Below are positions 6,866-12,356 of a stretch of DNA of 12,356 nucleotides, piece after piece. The stretch covers positions 1 to 12,356 of the forward strand of contig JBNGDP010000106.1 in NCBI GenBank assembly GCA_049975345.1, in the 5' to 3' direction. Numbering within the stretch: the stretch's first letter is position 1; each line of letters begins with the position of its first letter. The stretch comes from Oceanipulchritudo sp049975345 (GTDB lineage: Bacteria; Verrucomicrobiota; Verrucomicrobiia; Opitutales; Oceanipulchritudinaceae). The position numbers and the translations under genes are program-made. The notes under the pieces are model-generated. The model was not told the DNA's origin, did not search any database, and saw only the letters and a program-made list of their open reading frames with translations.

Positions 6866-9583
6866 ATGAAACAGGAGATAGAAAATTCGCTGCTCCGGAG
6901 CGCACCCTCTTTGGTAATCTGCCTTTTTATTTTCTCCGTATCATTACTCTGTGCCGAAACGCGCCTACATGTGGCAACGGATGGTGACGATGACTCCGGG
7001 GATGGGACGTTGAACTCCCCCTTCGCTTCACTGGAGCGTGCCAGGCAGGAAATCGAAACCATAAAAGCCAACGGACTGCCCGAAGGAGGCATTACTGTTT
7101 TTCTGCGGGGTGGGGATTATCAACTTCTCTCCGCATTCCGGATTTCCTCAAGCAGTTCGGGCGAACCAGATAAACCAATCGTGTTTCAGTCCTATCCGGG
7201 AGAGGAAGCCCGTGTCACGGGCGCGGCGCGCCTCGATCCAAGTGGTTTTTCGGTCGTGACTGAAGCGGATCCACTTTATGCATTCATTCCCGATATGGCC
7301 AAGGGCAATGTCGTTTACCTCGACCTCCCATCTGTCGGGATTACGGATTTTGGCATGCTCAGCAAGCGTGGTTTTTCCGAGGATCCGGAATATGCCCTGG
7401 AATTGTTCGTCAATGATGAGCCCATGGTTTTGGCCCGCTGGCCCAATTCGGACGAAGATACCACGCAAGCTGAAGATCCGCCTGTTCTTATTTTATACGG
7501 GACACCGGATGTGGCTGGATCCTTTACACAAACGGGCATGCGTGACGGGAAGCCCTTTTACCAACGGGATGGGTTAGTTGACGGCTTGCAATACTACCTG
7601 TACCGACACACGGATGTCGGATATACAGCATGGTTTCTGACTACGGAGGCATCTGGCCTGCCACAAAAAACCCATCCATTCTGGTTTCTGTATGCCGAGG
7701 AGTTCGGTCCGCTCGAACCGGCATCCTTCAGCGGCGCGGCGGGGATTCTTTACCTTGAGGATCCGAACACGGACAGCATACGCGGGGGTTGGGCCAATAC
7801 GGTTTCGGCAGCCTCCCCGATGTCATTCAAGTATTTTGGCGACCGTCCTGAACGGTGGGTAAACGCCAAAGACCCGTGGGTGCATGGATTCTGGAGGTAT
7901 GAGTGGGCTGATTTTCGCATGCCCGTGACTGGCATCGACACAAACACGCAAACCATCACCCTGGGCAGGGAGCCCGCTTGGGGGATGGGCGATAAGCGGC
8001 CTTTTTACGCCTTCAACCTGATTGAAGAACTCGACCAACCGGGCGAGTACTATCTGGATCGCAGCACCGGCCATCTGTATCTTTGGCCGCAACCGCAATT
8101 CGATAATGCCACCGTCACTGTTTCCATGAGTCGGGACTATCTTATCTGGACCCGGTCAACGGCGGCTTATGTGACCTTTCGTGATCTAGCCTTTGAAGGA
8201 GCCCGTAGAACGCTGCTCCAACTCGAGGGAGATCACATACGCGTCGAGTACAGCCGATTGCGTAATGCCGGTCTGTATGCCGCAAACCTATTTGCGACAA
8301 ACTCCGGTTTTTCCCATTGCCGTATCGAAAACACCGGATCGACCGCGATTGTCATGGAGTCCGGTAACCGGCGGACTCTGACCCCGGGTAATGGCTACGT
8401 CGAGGATTGTGAAATCACCCGTTTCGGACGGATTGCCTACACCTTCAAACCGGCGGTTGATGTGCGCGGGTGCGGGAACAGCGTGCGGCATTGCCGGATC
8501 TGGAACAGCCCGAGTCATGCCATCCTTTACTCTGGAAACGAGCACACCCTTGAGATGAATGAAATTCACGACGTTTGCCAAAACTCGAGTGACGTGGGTG
8601 CCTTTAATACCTTTGGGGATTGGGGCAGTCGTGGCAATATCGTGCGGCATAATTTTATTCATTCCATCAGCACACATATTGACGGTTACGGTGTGCATGG
8701 CGTCTACCTGGATGGCTGCGACTCAGGAGACACTGTTTTCGGCAATATCTTCATGAACATTGAGACACGGGGTGTCATGCATTCGGGTGGTCGTGATAAT
8801 CTCATTCTGAATAACTTGTTTGTGGAATGCCATGAAGCCTTCTTCTCGGATAACCGCGGCGTTGTTTGGGTTTCAGATGATCCCTGGTCGGATGCAAACC
8901 TCCTGAAAAGGCTTCATCTTGCGTTCATTGACTGGCAAGCCGAACCGTGGCTCTCCGCCTATCCCGAGCTTGCTCTCCTCCCTGACGACTACAGCCTAAT
9001 CTTTGGGACCCACTGGCTCTGGCCTGAGGGTGTTCGCTTTGACCGCAATGCAGGCTGGAACAACGGCGGCTGGATGCGCGAATCAAACTGGGGAGAACCC
9101 ACCGATCTGGTTTTTGGGGCGTTTGCTTCCATTGCCGACAATGAGGAGATCCAGCAACCGCTCTTCGGTCAGGAAGTCCTATCCGATGGTAGTACCCGGC
9201 CCGATATGGTGGTGGCTGACGTGCCTGGTTTTGAACCCATCCCCTTCGCCCGGATCGGGCCCCGCAAAAGCGCCTATGGAGAATGGAAGGTCAATCAAGG
9301 AGTTGCCGATGATCGTGAGAACACCGATGACGATGGCCTTCCCGCCATCGCCGAGTACTTTTTTGGAACGCGTACAACCGTTCCTGATGGTTGGCTTAAA
9401 CCTGTATTGGTGGATGAGGTCCTGAATGTAAACCTCCCGCAGGAAGCCGGTATGGAGGGCGTATTTCTAGTGTGGGAGAAGTCCTCCGACTTGGTCTCAT
9501 GGCAGGCTACCGAGTTGCCGGTGCGGATGAATGAAGACGTGCAGCTCTTCCTGCGTCCCAAATTTGTGCGGATCGACCGATGA
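6866..9583 (+). CDS. Secreted right-handed parallel beta-helix protein, GH141-like glycoside hydrolase
   Basis: I chose ATG at 6866 (905 aa) over an in-frame TTG at 6764 because it puts a signal peptide at the N-terminus: hydrophobic residues about 14-29, with likely cleavage after Ala30 in SLLCAE. The mature protein opens with LHVATDGDDDSGDGTLNSPF, then ITVFLRGGDYQL and PIVFQSYPGEEARVTGA. This start is typical of beta-helix enzymes of the GH141 kind, a family that includes an alpha-L-fucosidase and a xylanase. Beta-helix coils run roughly over residues 440-680. Conserved-looking segments include SSDVGAF (Asp576) and GVYLDGCDSGD (Asp616); the ~40-residue spacing matches, from memory, the acidic pair proposed in GH141. 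The C-terminal ~90 residues contain ENTDDDGLPAIAEYFFGTRT followed by VWEKSSDLVSW, a module typical of exported proteins in Opitutae. The substrate is not determined. The frame is intact. Confidence 0.88.
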   Translation: MKQEIENSLLRSAPSLVICLFIFSVSLLCAETRLHVATDGDDDSGDGTLNSPFASLERARQEIETIKANGLPEGGITVFLRGGDYQLLSAFRISSSSSGEPDKPIVFQSYPGEEARVTGAARLDPSGFSVVTEADPLYAFIPDMAKGNVVYLDLPSVGITDFGMLSKRGFSEDPEYALELFVNDEPMVLARWPNSDEDTTQAEDPPVLILYGTPDVAGSFTQTGMRDGKPFYQRDGLVDGLQYYLYRHTDVGYTAWFLTTEASGLPQKTHPFWFLYAEEFGPLEPASFSGAAGILYLEDPNTDSIRGGWANTVSAASPMSFKYFGDRPERWVNAKDPWVHGFWRYEWADFRMPVTGIDTNTQTITLGREPAWGMGDKRPFYAFNLIEELDQPGEYYLDRSTGHLYLWPQPQFDNATVTVSMSRDYLIWTRSTAAYVTFRDLAFEGARRTLLQLEGDHIRVEYSRLRNAGLYAANLFATNSGFSHCRIENTGSTAIVMESGNRRTLTPGNGYVEDCEITRFGRIAYTFKPAVDVRGCGNSVRHCRIWNSPSHAILYSGNEHTLEMNEIHDVCQNSSDVGAFNTFGDWGSRGNIVRHNFIHSISTHIDGYGVHGVYLDGCDSGDTVFGNIFMNIETRGVMHSGGRDNLILNNLFVECHEAFFSDNRGVVWVSDDPWSDANLLKRLHLAFIDWQAEPWLSAYPELALLPDDYSLIFGTHWLWPEGVRFDRNAGWNNGGWMRESNWGEPTDLVFGAFASIADNEEIQQPLFGQEVLSDGSTRPDMVVADVPGFEPIPFARIGPRKSAYGEWKVNQGVADDRENTDDDGLPAIAEYFFGTRTTVPDGWLKPVLVDEVLNVNLPQEAGMEGVFLVWEKSSDLVSWQATELPVRMNEDVQLFLRPKFVRIDR

Positions 9584-9764
9584 CGGACTTTTCTGTTATT
9601 GGATCGTTCGGGAGGCAGAATCCAGTGCTTAATTTGGGGACTTGGCGGGCAAGTGTCCCCGTGCGAAGAAGCATCAGGTTATTACTCGGCTAATCAAATA
9701 GTTTACACATCGGGTCTCGGGATCATGTCAACAATATGCATGGCGCATTAATAACTTGAACCGG
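9584..9764. other. Intergenic stretch with a weak terminator-like hairpin
   Basis: No gene is apparent between the beta-helix gene and the URO-D remnant. The only structure seen is GGGGAC (9636-9641) pairing with GTCCCC (9655-9660), with CTTG/CAAG extending it imperfectly. No T-tract follows, so it is only a weak candidate for the 3' end of the beta-helix transcript. An 8-bp palindrome, AACCGGTT, lies at 9759-9766 over the end of the remnant. Confidence 0.3.
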
Positions 9765-10037
9765 TTATGCCTGGCACAATTGCTTACGCAGTTTGAGGTA
9801 GTATTCGAGATTTTCGATGGGAATCTGGTGAGTTAATCCTCCGCCGACGTTGGCGACGAAGCCGGGCACATGGCGGCCGATGTCCATGCAGCGGTGAACT
9901 TCCCGCTCAATTCGGCTATCCGGACCGGAGGCGATGACCGCATTGTTGAAATTGCCGATGTGGATTTTTCCGGGATGGTCCGTGGCGACAGTTTCGAGGT
10001 CGACCAAGTATTCGAAGTTGAAACTATCCGCACCCGC
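9765..10037 (-). pseudogene. C-terminal remnant of a uroporphyrinogen-decarboxylase-like (URO-D superfamily) protein
   Basis: The minus-strand frame after the TAA at 10038-10040 encodes 90 residues starting AGADSFNFEYLVDLETVATD. It continues with GKIHIGNFNNAVIASG, EREVHRCMDIGRHVPGFVANV and GGGLTHQIPIENLEYYLKLR to a stop at 9765-9767. This matches the last beta strands and helices of URO-D/methyltransferase-like barrels, including the Gly-Asn strand, the cysteine-containing helix and the final 'P.EN..YY' helix. Such proteins are about 330-400 residues, so at least three quarters are missing. No proper start codon is present; only a TTG at 10007 could serve. The upstream sequence belongs to the TA module, so the gene was truncated. 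The family is recalled from motif pattern. The fragment is unlikely to be functional. Confidence 0.6.
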
Positions 10038-10144
10038 TTAATACATAAACTACGCGCAATTCGTATTCTTGCCGGGGTCAATCTTCAAATCCGGCAAATC
10101 AATAAACGATTCCGCCTTTGCGAAGTCGGAAAACAGGTGACCCT

Positions 10145-10561
10145 TCAGAGCGCGCTTGACCAGTCCTCCCAGCGCAGATCATCAATCAGCTGGAAATGCC
10201 GGGCATTGAGGGTGGCCACCGTCAGGTCATGAGCGATGGCGGTCGCGGCGATGGCCAGGTCAAAATCATCCACCGTCCTGCCGCTCCGGGTTTGGCTCGA
10301 TTTGATTTCGCCGAAAACCGAAGCAACTGCTGCGCTAAAGTCGAACAATTGAAGGCGGTCTTTCAAAATGGACCGGTAAGCGGACCACAGGCGATCGGAG
10401 TCTTTCAGGAAAAGCCCATATTCCAGTTCCGCAATCGCCATAGCCGGGACGGCGAGCTGGGCGTCGCCATGCTTCTGCCACCTTCTCTGGCAGTTGAGAT
10501 TCGGTTTCGGTCGAATTGGTTGGGAGAATACCGAGGTGTCCAGCAGGTATTTGAGGGCCAT
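10145..10561 (-). CDS. vapC: PIN-domain ribonuclease toxin, VapC family
   Basis: This 138-residue protein has the size and layout of VapC toxins, Mg-dependent RNases that cleave tRNA or other RNA when freed from the antitoxin. Acidic active-site positions are visible: Asp8 in KYLLDTSVF, Glu45 in AIAELEYG and Asp101 in VDDFDLAIAATAIAHDL. TVATLNARHFQLI follows, in the place of the usual 'T.N..hF', and the protein closes with the typical LRWEDW. The start is ATG at 10559-10561, a single base after the stop of the antitoxin gene, so the pair is translationally coupled. It is read from the minus strand toward the URO-D remnant. All conserved acidic residues seem present, so it is probably active. 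The cellular target is unknown. Confidence 0.9.
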   Translation of the reverse strand: MALKYLLDTSVFSQPIRPKPNLNCQRRWQKHGDAQLAVPAMAIAELEYGLFLKDSDRLWSAYRSILKDRLQLFDFSAAVASVFGEIKSSQTRSGRTVDDFDLAIAATAIAHDLTVATLNARHFQLIDDLRWEDWSSAL

Positions 10562-10562
10562 G

Positions 10563-10826
10563 TCAGTCCAGAGGATTGTTCTGCTTATCCGCTGATGTCT
10601 GCCGCTCGGGCAGCTCGAAGTCTTGGGTCAACTCACCGAATTCCTGCTCGAATTGGCGTCTGCTGTTCCATGTGTCGGCAGGTTGTCGTGAGGATGAAGC
10701 CCGGTAGGGCCGAATCTCTGCTATGGGGACATCACGGTCCAGCACAACGATCGGGTTTCCGGATTGCCGGACCCGTTTCAGGTATTTGCTCAAATGATTG
10801 CGGAGAACGCCCGTCTTTACTTCCAT
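10563..10826 (-). CDS. Phd/YefM-type antitoxin paired with VapC
   Basis: This 87-residue protein starts MEVKTGVLRNHLSKYLKRVR, then NPIVVLDRDVPIAEIRPY. That is the Phd/YefM fold, in which the N-terminal part dimerises and binds the operator DNA. The C-terminal half (ADTWNSRRQFEQEFGELTQDF and after) is charged and probably disordered until it wraps the toxin. The order antitoxin-toxin, the one-base gap and the sizes are typical of a type II TA operon. The complex is expected to repress its own promoter; a direct repeat overlapping the start codon fits as the operator. The start is ATG at 10824-10826, with no Shine-Dalgarno right upstream. Confidence 0.85.
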   Translation of the reverse strand: MEVKTGVLRNHLSKYLKRVRQSGNPIVVLDRDVPIAEIRPYRASSSRQPADTWNSRRQFEQEFGELTQDFELPERQTSADKQNNPLD

Positions 10827-10866
10827 TTGGCTAAGGTATTTAAAGTTTTTGGCTAAGTCAACAGAT
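10826..10866 (-). promoter_or_regulatory. Promoter/operator region of the TA module, with a 10-bp direct repeat
   Basis: On the minus strand CTTAGCCAAA occurs twice (plus-strand 10826-10835 and 10848-10857), 22 bp apart, close to two helical turns, and the nearer copy touches the start codon. A TTGACT just upstream resembles a -35 box; a weak TACCTT sits 17 bp after it. If used, transcription would start at about the A of the ATG, giving a leaderless mRNA. The repeats are seen directly. Their role as antitoxin binding sites is inferred. Confidence 0.4.
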
Positions 10867-10936
10867 GCTCACCGCCAGATCCGCGCTTCCGGTACTGGGG
10901 ATGAGCCCTTGCCGATCACGGAGAGAAGTTTAAGCG

Positions 10937-11012
<76 letters not shown>

Positions 11013-11070
11013 GCCAAATCAAAGGGAGAATAGGGAATTCCGTGAAAAAGGGAAGGCAAGAAAAATTCTG

Positions 11071-11099
11071 CCCGTCTGCATCCAAACGGGAGATTCCCG
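11071..11099 (+). promoter_or_regulatory. Two overlapping, mutually exclusive short hairpins before the sigma factor gene
   Basis: CCCGT (11071-11075) can pair with ACGGG (11086-11090). Alternatively CGGGA (11087-11091) can pair with TCCCG (11095-11099) around a GAT loop. The shared bases make the two exclusive. They end 13 nt before the ATG at 11113. Stems of 5 bp are short, and chance is quite possible. Confidence 0.2.
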
Positions 11100-11112
11100 C
11101 GTAATTAGGGGT

Positions 11113-11775
11113 ATGGTAAATATATCCTGCGCATGGCGAGAGGATGGGGGATTGGATCCGGACCAGCGGATTGCCGCGGAAGTGGTTGAGGGCAACCATC
11201 ATGCTTACGGGCAGCTGGTGGAGCGGTACTGGGGGCGGATTTTCGCCCGCGTGTACAGCCTTCTGGGAAACCGGGAGGACGCGGAGGAGGTGACCCAGGA
11301 CGCCTTTGCGCGGGCCCTGGAGAGCCTTCCCTCCTTCCGCTGGGAGGCGAGTTTTTCGACCTGGCTGTACCAGATTGCCAGCAACCTGGCCCGCAACCGG
11401 TACTGGTACTGGAAGCGGCGCCGGCGGGAAATGGGCATCTCCCTGGACATGTCCCTGACGGAGGACGGGTTCTGCCTGCATGAGGTGCTGCCGGACGGGG
11501 AGGCGGACCCGGGGGACCGGCTGCGCTGGGAGGAGTTTCAGGAAAGCGTGGAGCGGCATTTGGACCGGCTCCCCGAGCCGCACCGGGAGGTGATGGAAAT
11601 GCGGCTGCTGGACAATCTGAGTTACGAGGAGATCGGGCGCGAGCTGTCGATCCCGGTGGGGACGGTGAAGAGCCGCATCGCCCGGGCGCGGACACACCTG
11701 ACACGCTCATTGGGGCTGAAGGACGAGGTGAACGTGCACGTATTCGCGCAGGAGCTGGCCCGTGGCCGCCGGTAA
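11113..11775 (+). CDS. ECF-type RNA polymerase sigma factor (sigma-70 family, RpoE-like)
   Basis: This protein of up to 220 residues has the two-domain ECF plan. Region 2 (about residues 27-100) includes HAYGQLVERYWGRIFARVYS, the DAEEVTQDAFARALE motif that contacts core polymerase, and FSTWLYQIASNLARNRYWYW for -10 recognition. Region 4 (about 160-215) includes LPEPHREVMEMRLLDNLSYE and the helix-turn-helix GTVKSRIARARTHL. ECF factors redirect RNA polymerase to stress or envelope promoters and are normally held by an anti-sigma. The start is uncertain: ATG at 11113 has an AGGGG only one base away, while TTG at 11152 (before DPDQRI, giving 207 aa) has an AGAGGA at a better distance. No anti-sigma gene follows in the remaining 580 bp, which is unusual for this class. 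It is transcribed away from the tRNA. Confidence 0.9.
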   Translation: MVNISCAWREDGGLDPDQRIAAEVVEGNHHAYGQLVERYWGRIFARVYSLLGNREDAEEVTQDAFARALESLPSFRWEASFSTWLYQIASNLARNRYWYWKRRRREMGISLDMSLTEDGFCLHEVLPDGEADPGDRLRWEEFQESVERHLDRLPEPHREVMEMRLLDNLSYEEIGRELSIPVGTVKSRIARARTHLTRSLGLKDEVNVHVFAQELARGRR

Positions 11776-12044
11776 TCTCACCAAGACACGAAGAGACAAA
11801 GGCTCCAAGCTGGAGCGTAAATAGACCGTTGTCCCCTTGGCAGGGATTCTCTATCAATAAATTTTTGGTTCCTCGTGGAATTTTGTGGAAATTTCATCGC
11901 GGCGGACGGTGCGTCTTGGGAGCAGGGCTGGGTGCGAAGGACAAAATCCGCGTGAGGGCTGAAAGCCCGGCCCGATCCCTTTCACAGGAATTCCTGCTGG
12001 GGGCGTGGCAGCGGACCTTCAGCCCTTCGTTTACCACCGCCTTC
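11776..12044. other. Non-coding stretch after the sigma factor gene, with palindromes
   Basis: No convincing gene is visible. It begins with a purine-rich 'CACCAAGACACGAAGAGACA' and a hairpin GCTCCA-AGC-TGGAGC (11802-11816) 26 nt after the sigma stop. That hairpin has no T-tract but could end the transcript. An AT-rich patch (about 11850-11895) follows, then the two-tier palindrome described separately. Confidence 0.4.
11955..12026. repeat. 72-bp two-tier palindrome
   Basis: AGGGCTGAA (11955-11963) is the exact reverse complement of TTCAGCCCT (12018-12026). Midway lies the perfect 12-bp palindrome CAGGAATTCCTG (11985-11996). Both share the same symmetry axis, at 11990.5, with 21 bp of weaker complementarity on each side. 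A third, smaller hairpin, GGGCT-GAA-AGCCC, uses 11956-11968. The shared axis suggests one extended extragenic palindrome or an RNA hairpin. Confidence 0.5.
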
Positions 12045-12148
12045 AACAAGGATTGACCCATGATGCCCGCCGGGCGCGCGGGCGGGCTCAATCCGATTGA
12101 TTTTAACAAGGATTGATCCATGATGCCCGCCGGGCTCGCGGGCGGGCT
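12045..12148. repeat. Two copies of a 44-bp GC-rich hairpin unit, 60-bp period
   Basis: The unit at 12045-12088 recurs at 12105-12148 with only two differences. Each copy starts AACAAGGATTGA, then CCATGATGCC, and ends in a hairpin with arms GCCCGCC and GGCGGGC. Between the copies TCAATCC (12088-12094) can pair with GGATTGA (12110-12116). In copy two the 3' arm can instead pair with CCCGCCCGC at 12152-12160 around a CTTGT loop. This is repeat-like extragenic DNA rather than a gene. Confidence 0.75.
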
Positions 12149-12161
12149 TGTCCCGCCCGCA

Positions 12162-12264
12162 GGCTCAGGTCGGAACAGGCTTGCGGCCCCTTGCAACACC
12201 GCCCGGGGGAGCTTGCCTCCCCCGGAGGAAGAGGTTGCAACGCAGCGAAGACAAGGCCTGAGCC
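12162..12264. repeat. Nested triple-stem palindromic element
   Basis: Three perfect inverted pairs are nested around almost the same centre (about 12214). The outer pair is GGCTCAGG/CCTGAGCC (12162-12169 and 12257-12264). The middle pair is TTGCAAC/GTTGCAA (12191-12197 and 12234-12240). The inner hairpin is CCGGGGGAG-CTTGC-CTCCCCCGG (12203-12225). It could be a mobile palindromic element or a structured RNA; no known family was recognised. Confidence 0.5.
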
Positions 12265-12265
12265 G

Positions 12266-12356
12266 GTTGCGGGGGCAAGCCCCGCTGTCAAACCTGATCC
12301 AGTTGCGGGGGCAAGCCCCGCTGTCAAACCTGATCCAGTTGCGGGGGCAAGCCCCG
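12266..12356. repeat. 36-bp tandem repeat, at least 2.5 copies, running off the window
   Basis: Identical units begin at 12266, 12302 and 12338; the last is cut by the window end. Each starts GTTGCGGGGGCAAGCCCCGC, which folds as a 6-bp stem (GCGGGG/CCCCGC) with a GCAAG loop, followed by a 16-bp AT-richer part. The units abut with no unique spacers, so this is a minisatellite-type array and not CRISPR. Confidence 0.85.

Noticed and set aside
6866..6958. Lipoprotein signal (lipobox) in the beta-helix protein
   Set aside because: Cys29 is preceded by Leu-Leu rather than a small residue, so ordinary signal peptidase I cleavage after Ala30 fits better.
9636..9660. Rho-independent terminator after the beta-helix gene
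   Set aside because: A hairpin is present but no T-tract follows on the plus strand, so it is kept only as a weak note.
10196..10834. 212-residue plus-strand frame across the TA region
   Set aside because: It is antisense to two well-supported TA genes and lacks recognisable motifs.
12103..12327. Minus-strand ORF containing TAGLAPATGSGL repeats
   Set aside because: It is only the translation of palindromic and tandem repeat DNA, without a credible start or domain.
12266..12356. CRISPR array
   Set aside because: The 36-bp period is right for a repeat, but units abut directly with no unique spacers and no cas gene is visible.

Overview
The window looks like chromosomal DNA of a GC-rich member of the Verrucomicrobiota, probably of the Opitutae/Puniceicoccales kind. 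This is an inference from the gene content. It holds exported proteins ending in a 'DDDGL..AEYFFGT' module followed by a W-rich module, a secreted parallel beta-helix glycosidase-like protein, a GH38 alpha-mannosidase, an AP-endonuclease-2-type sugar isomerase, a six-hairpin-glycosidase-like protein and a fragment of a uroporphyrinogen-decarboxylase-like protein. No rRNA or single-copy marker is present to fix the lineage.

Layout. (1) 1-1185, plus strand: the 3' end of a probably ferritin-like helical protein, then a complete xylose-isomerase-like TIM-barrel protein. (2) 1177-3651, minus strand: an intact GH38 alpha-mannosidase whose stop overlaps that of the isomerase by 9 nt. (3) 3652-3821: a divergent intergenic region with an operator-like palindrome and a 10-bp inverted repeat that includes the ribosome binding site of the next gene. 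(4) 3822-4572 (plus) and 4566-6530 (minus): a convergent pair of broken genes. The first is an exported aromatic-rich protein with one frameshift. The second is a ~650-residue six-hairpin-glycosidase-like protein with two compensating frameshifts. (5) 6531-6865: leader DNA with a possible small membrane ORF and a strong 47-nt hairpin. (6) 6866-9583, plus: an intact secreted 905-residue GH141-like beta-helix protein. (7) 9584-11012, minus: an intergenic stretch, a 90-residue remnant of a URO-D-like protein, a VapC (PIN)/Phd-type toxin-antitoxin pair and tRNA-Lys(UUU). (8) 11113-11775, plus: an ECF sigma factor. (9) 11776-12356: about 580 bp with no credible gene but dense in palindromes: a 72-bp two-tier palindrome, a 44-bp duplicated hairpin unit, a nested triple-stem element and a 36-bp tandem repeat that runs off the window.

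How it fits together. The left two thirds read as a glycan-degradation neighbourhood. A secreted beta-helix enzyme (possibly a fucosidase/xylanase-like GH141 relative) and a six-hairpin protein would act on polysaccharide, GH38 would remove alpha-mannose, and the isomerase would handle a released sugar. The right third is an accessory junction next to a tRNA gene, with a TA module and a truncated gene.

The most interesting signals are the cluster of three single-base frameshifts confined to the convergent pair at 4.2-6.1 kb, the structured leaders before the two secreted-protein genes, and the layered palindromic region after the sigma factor. I see no clear sign of a wholly new multi-gene system.
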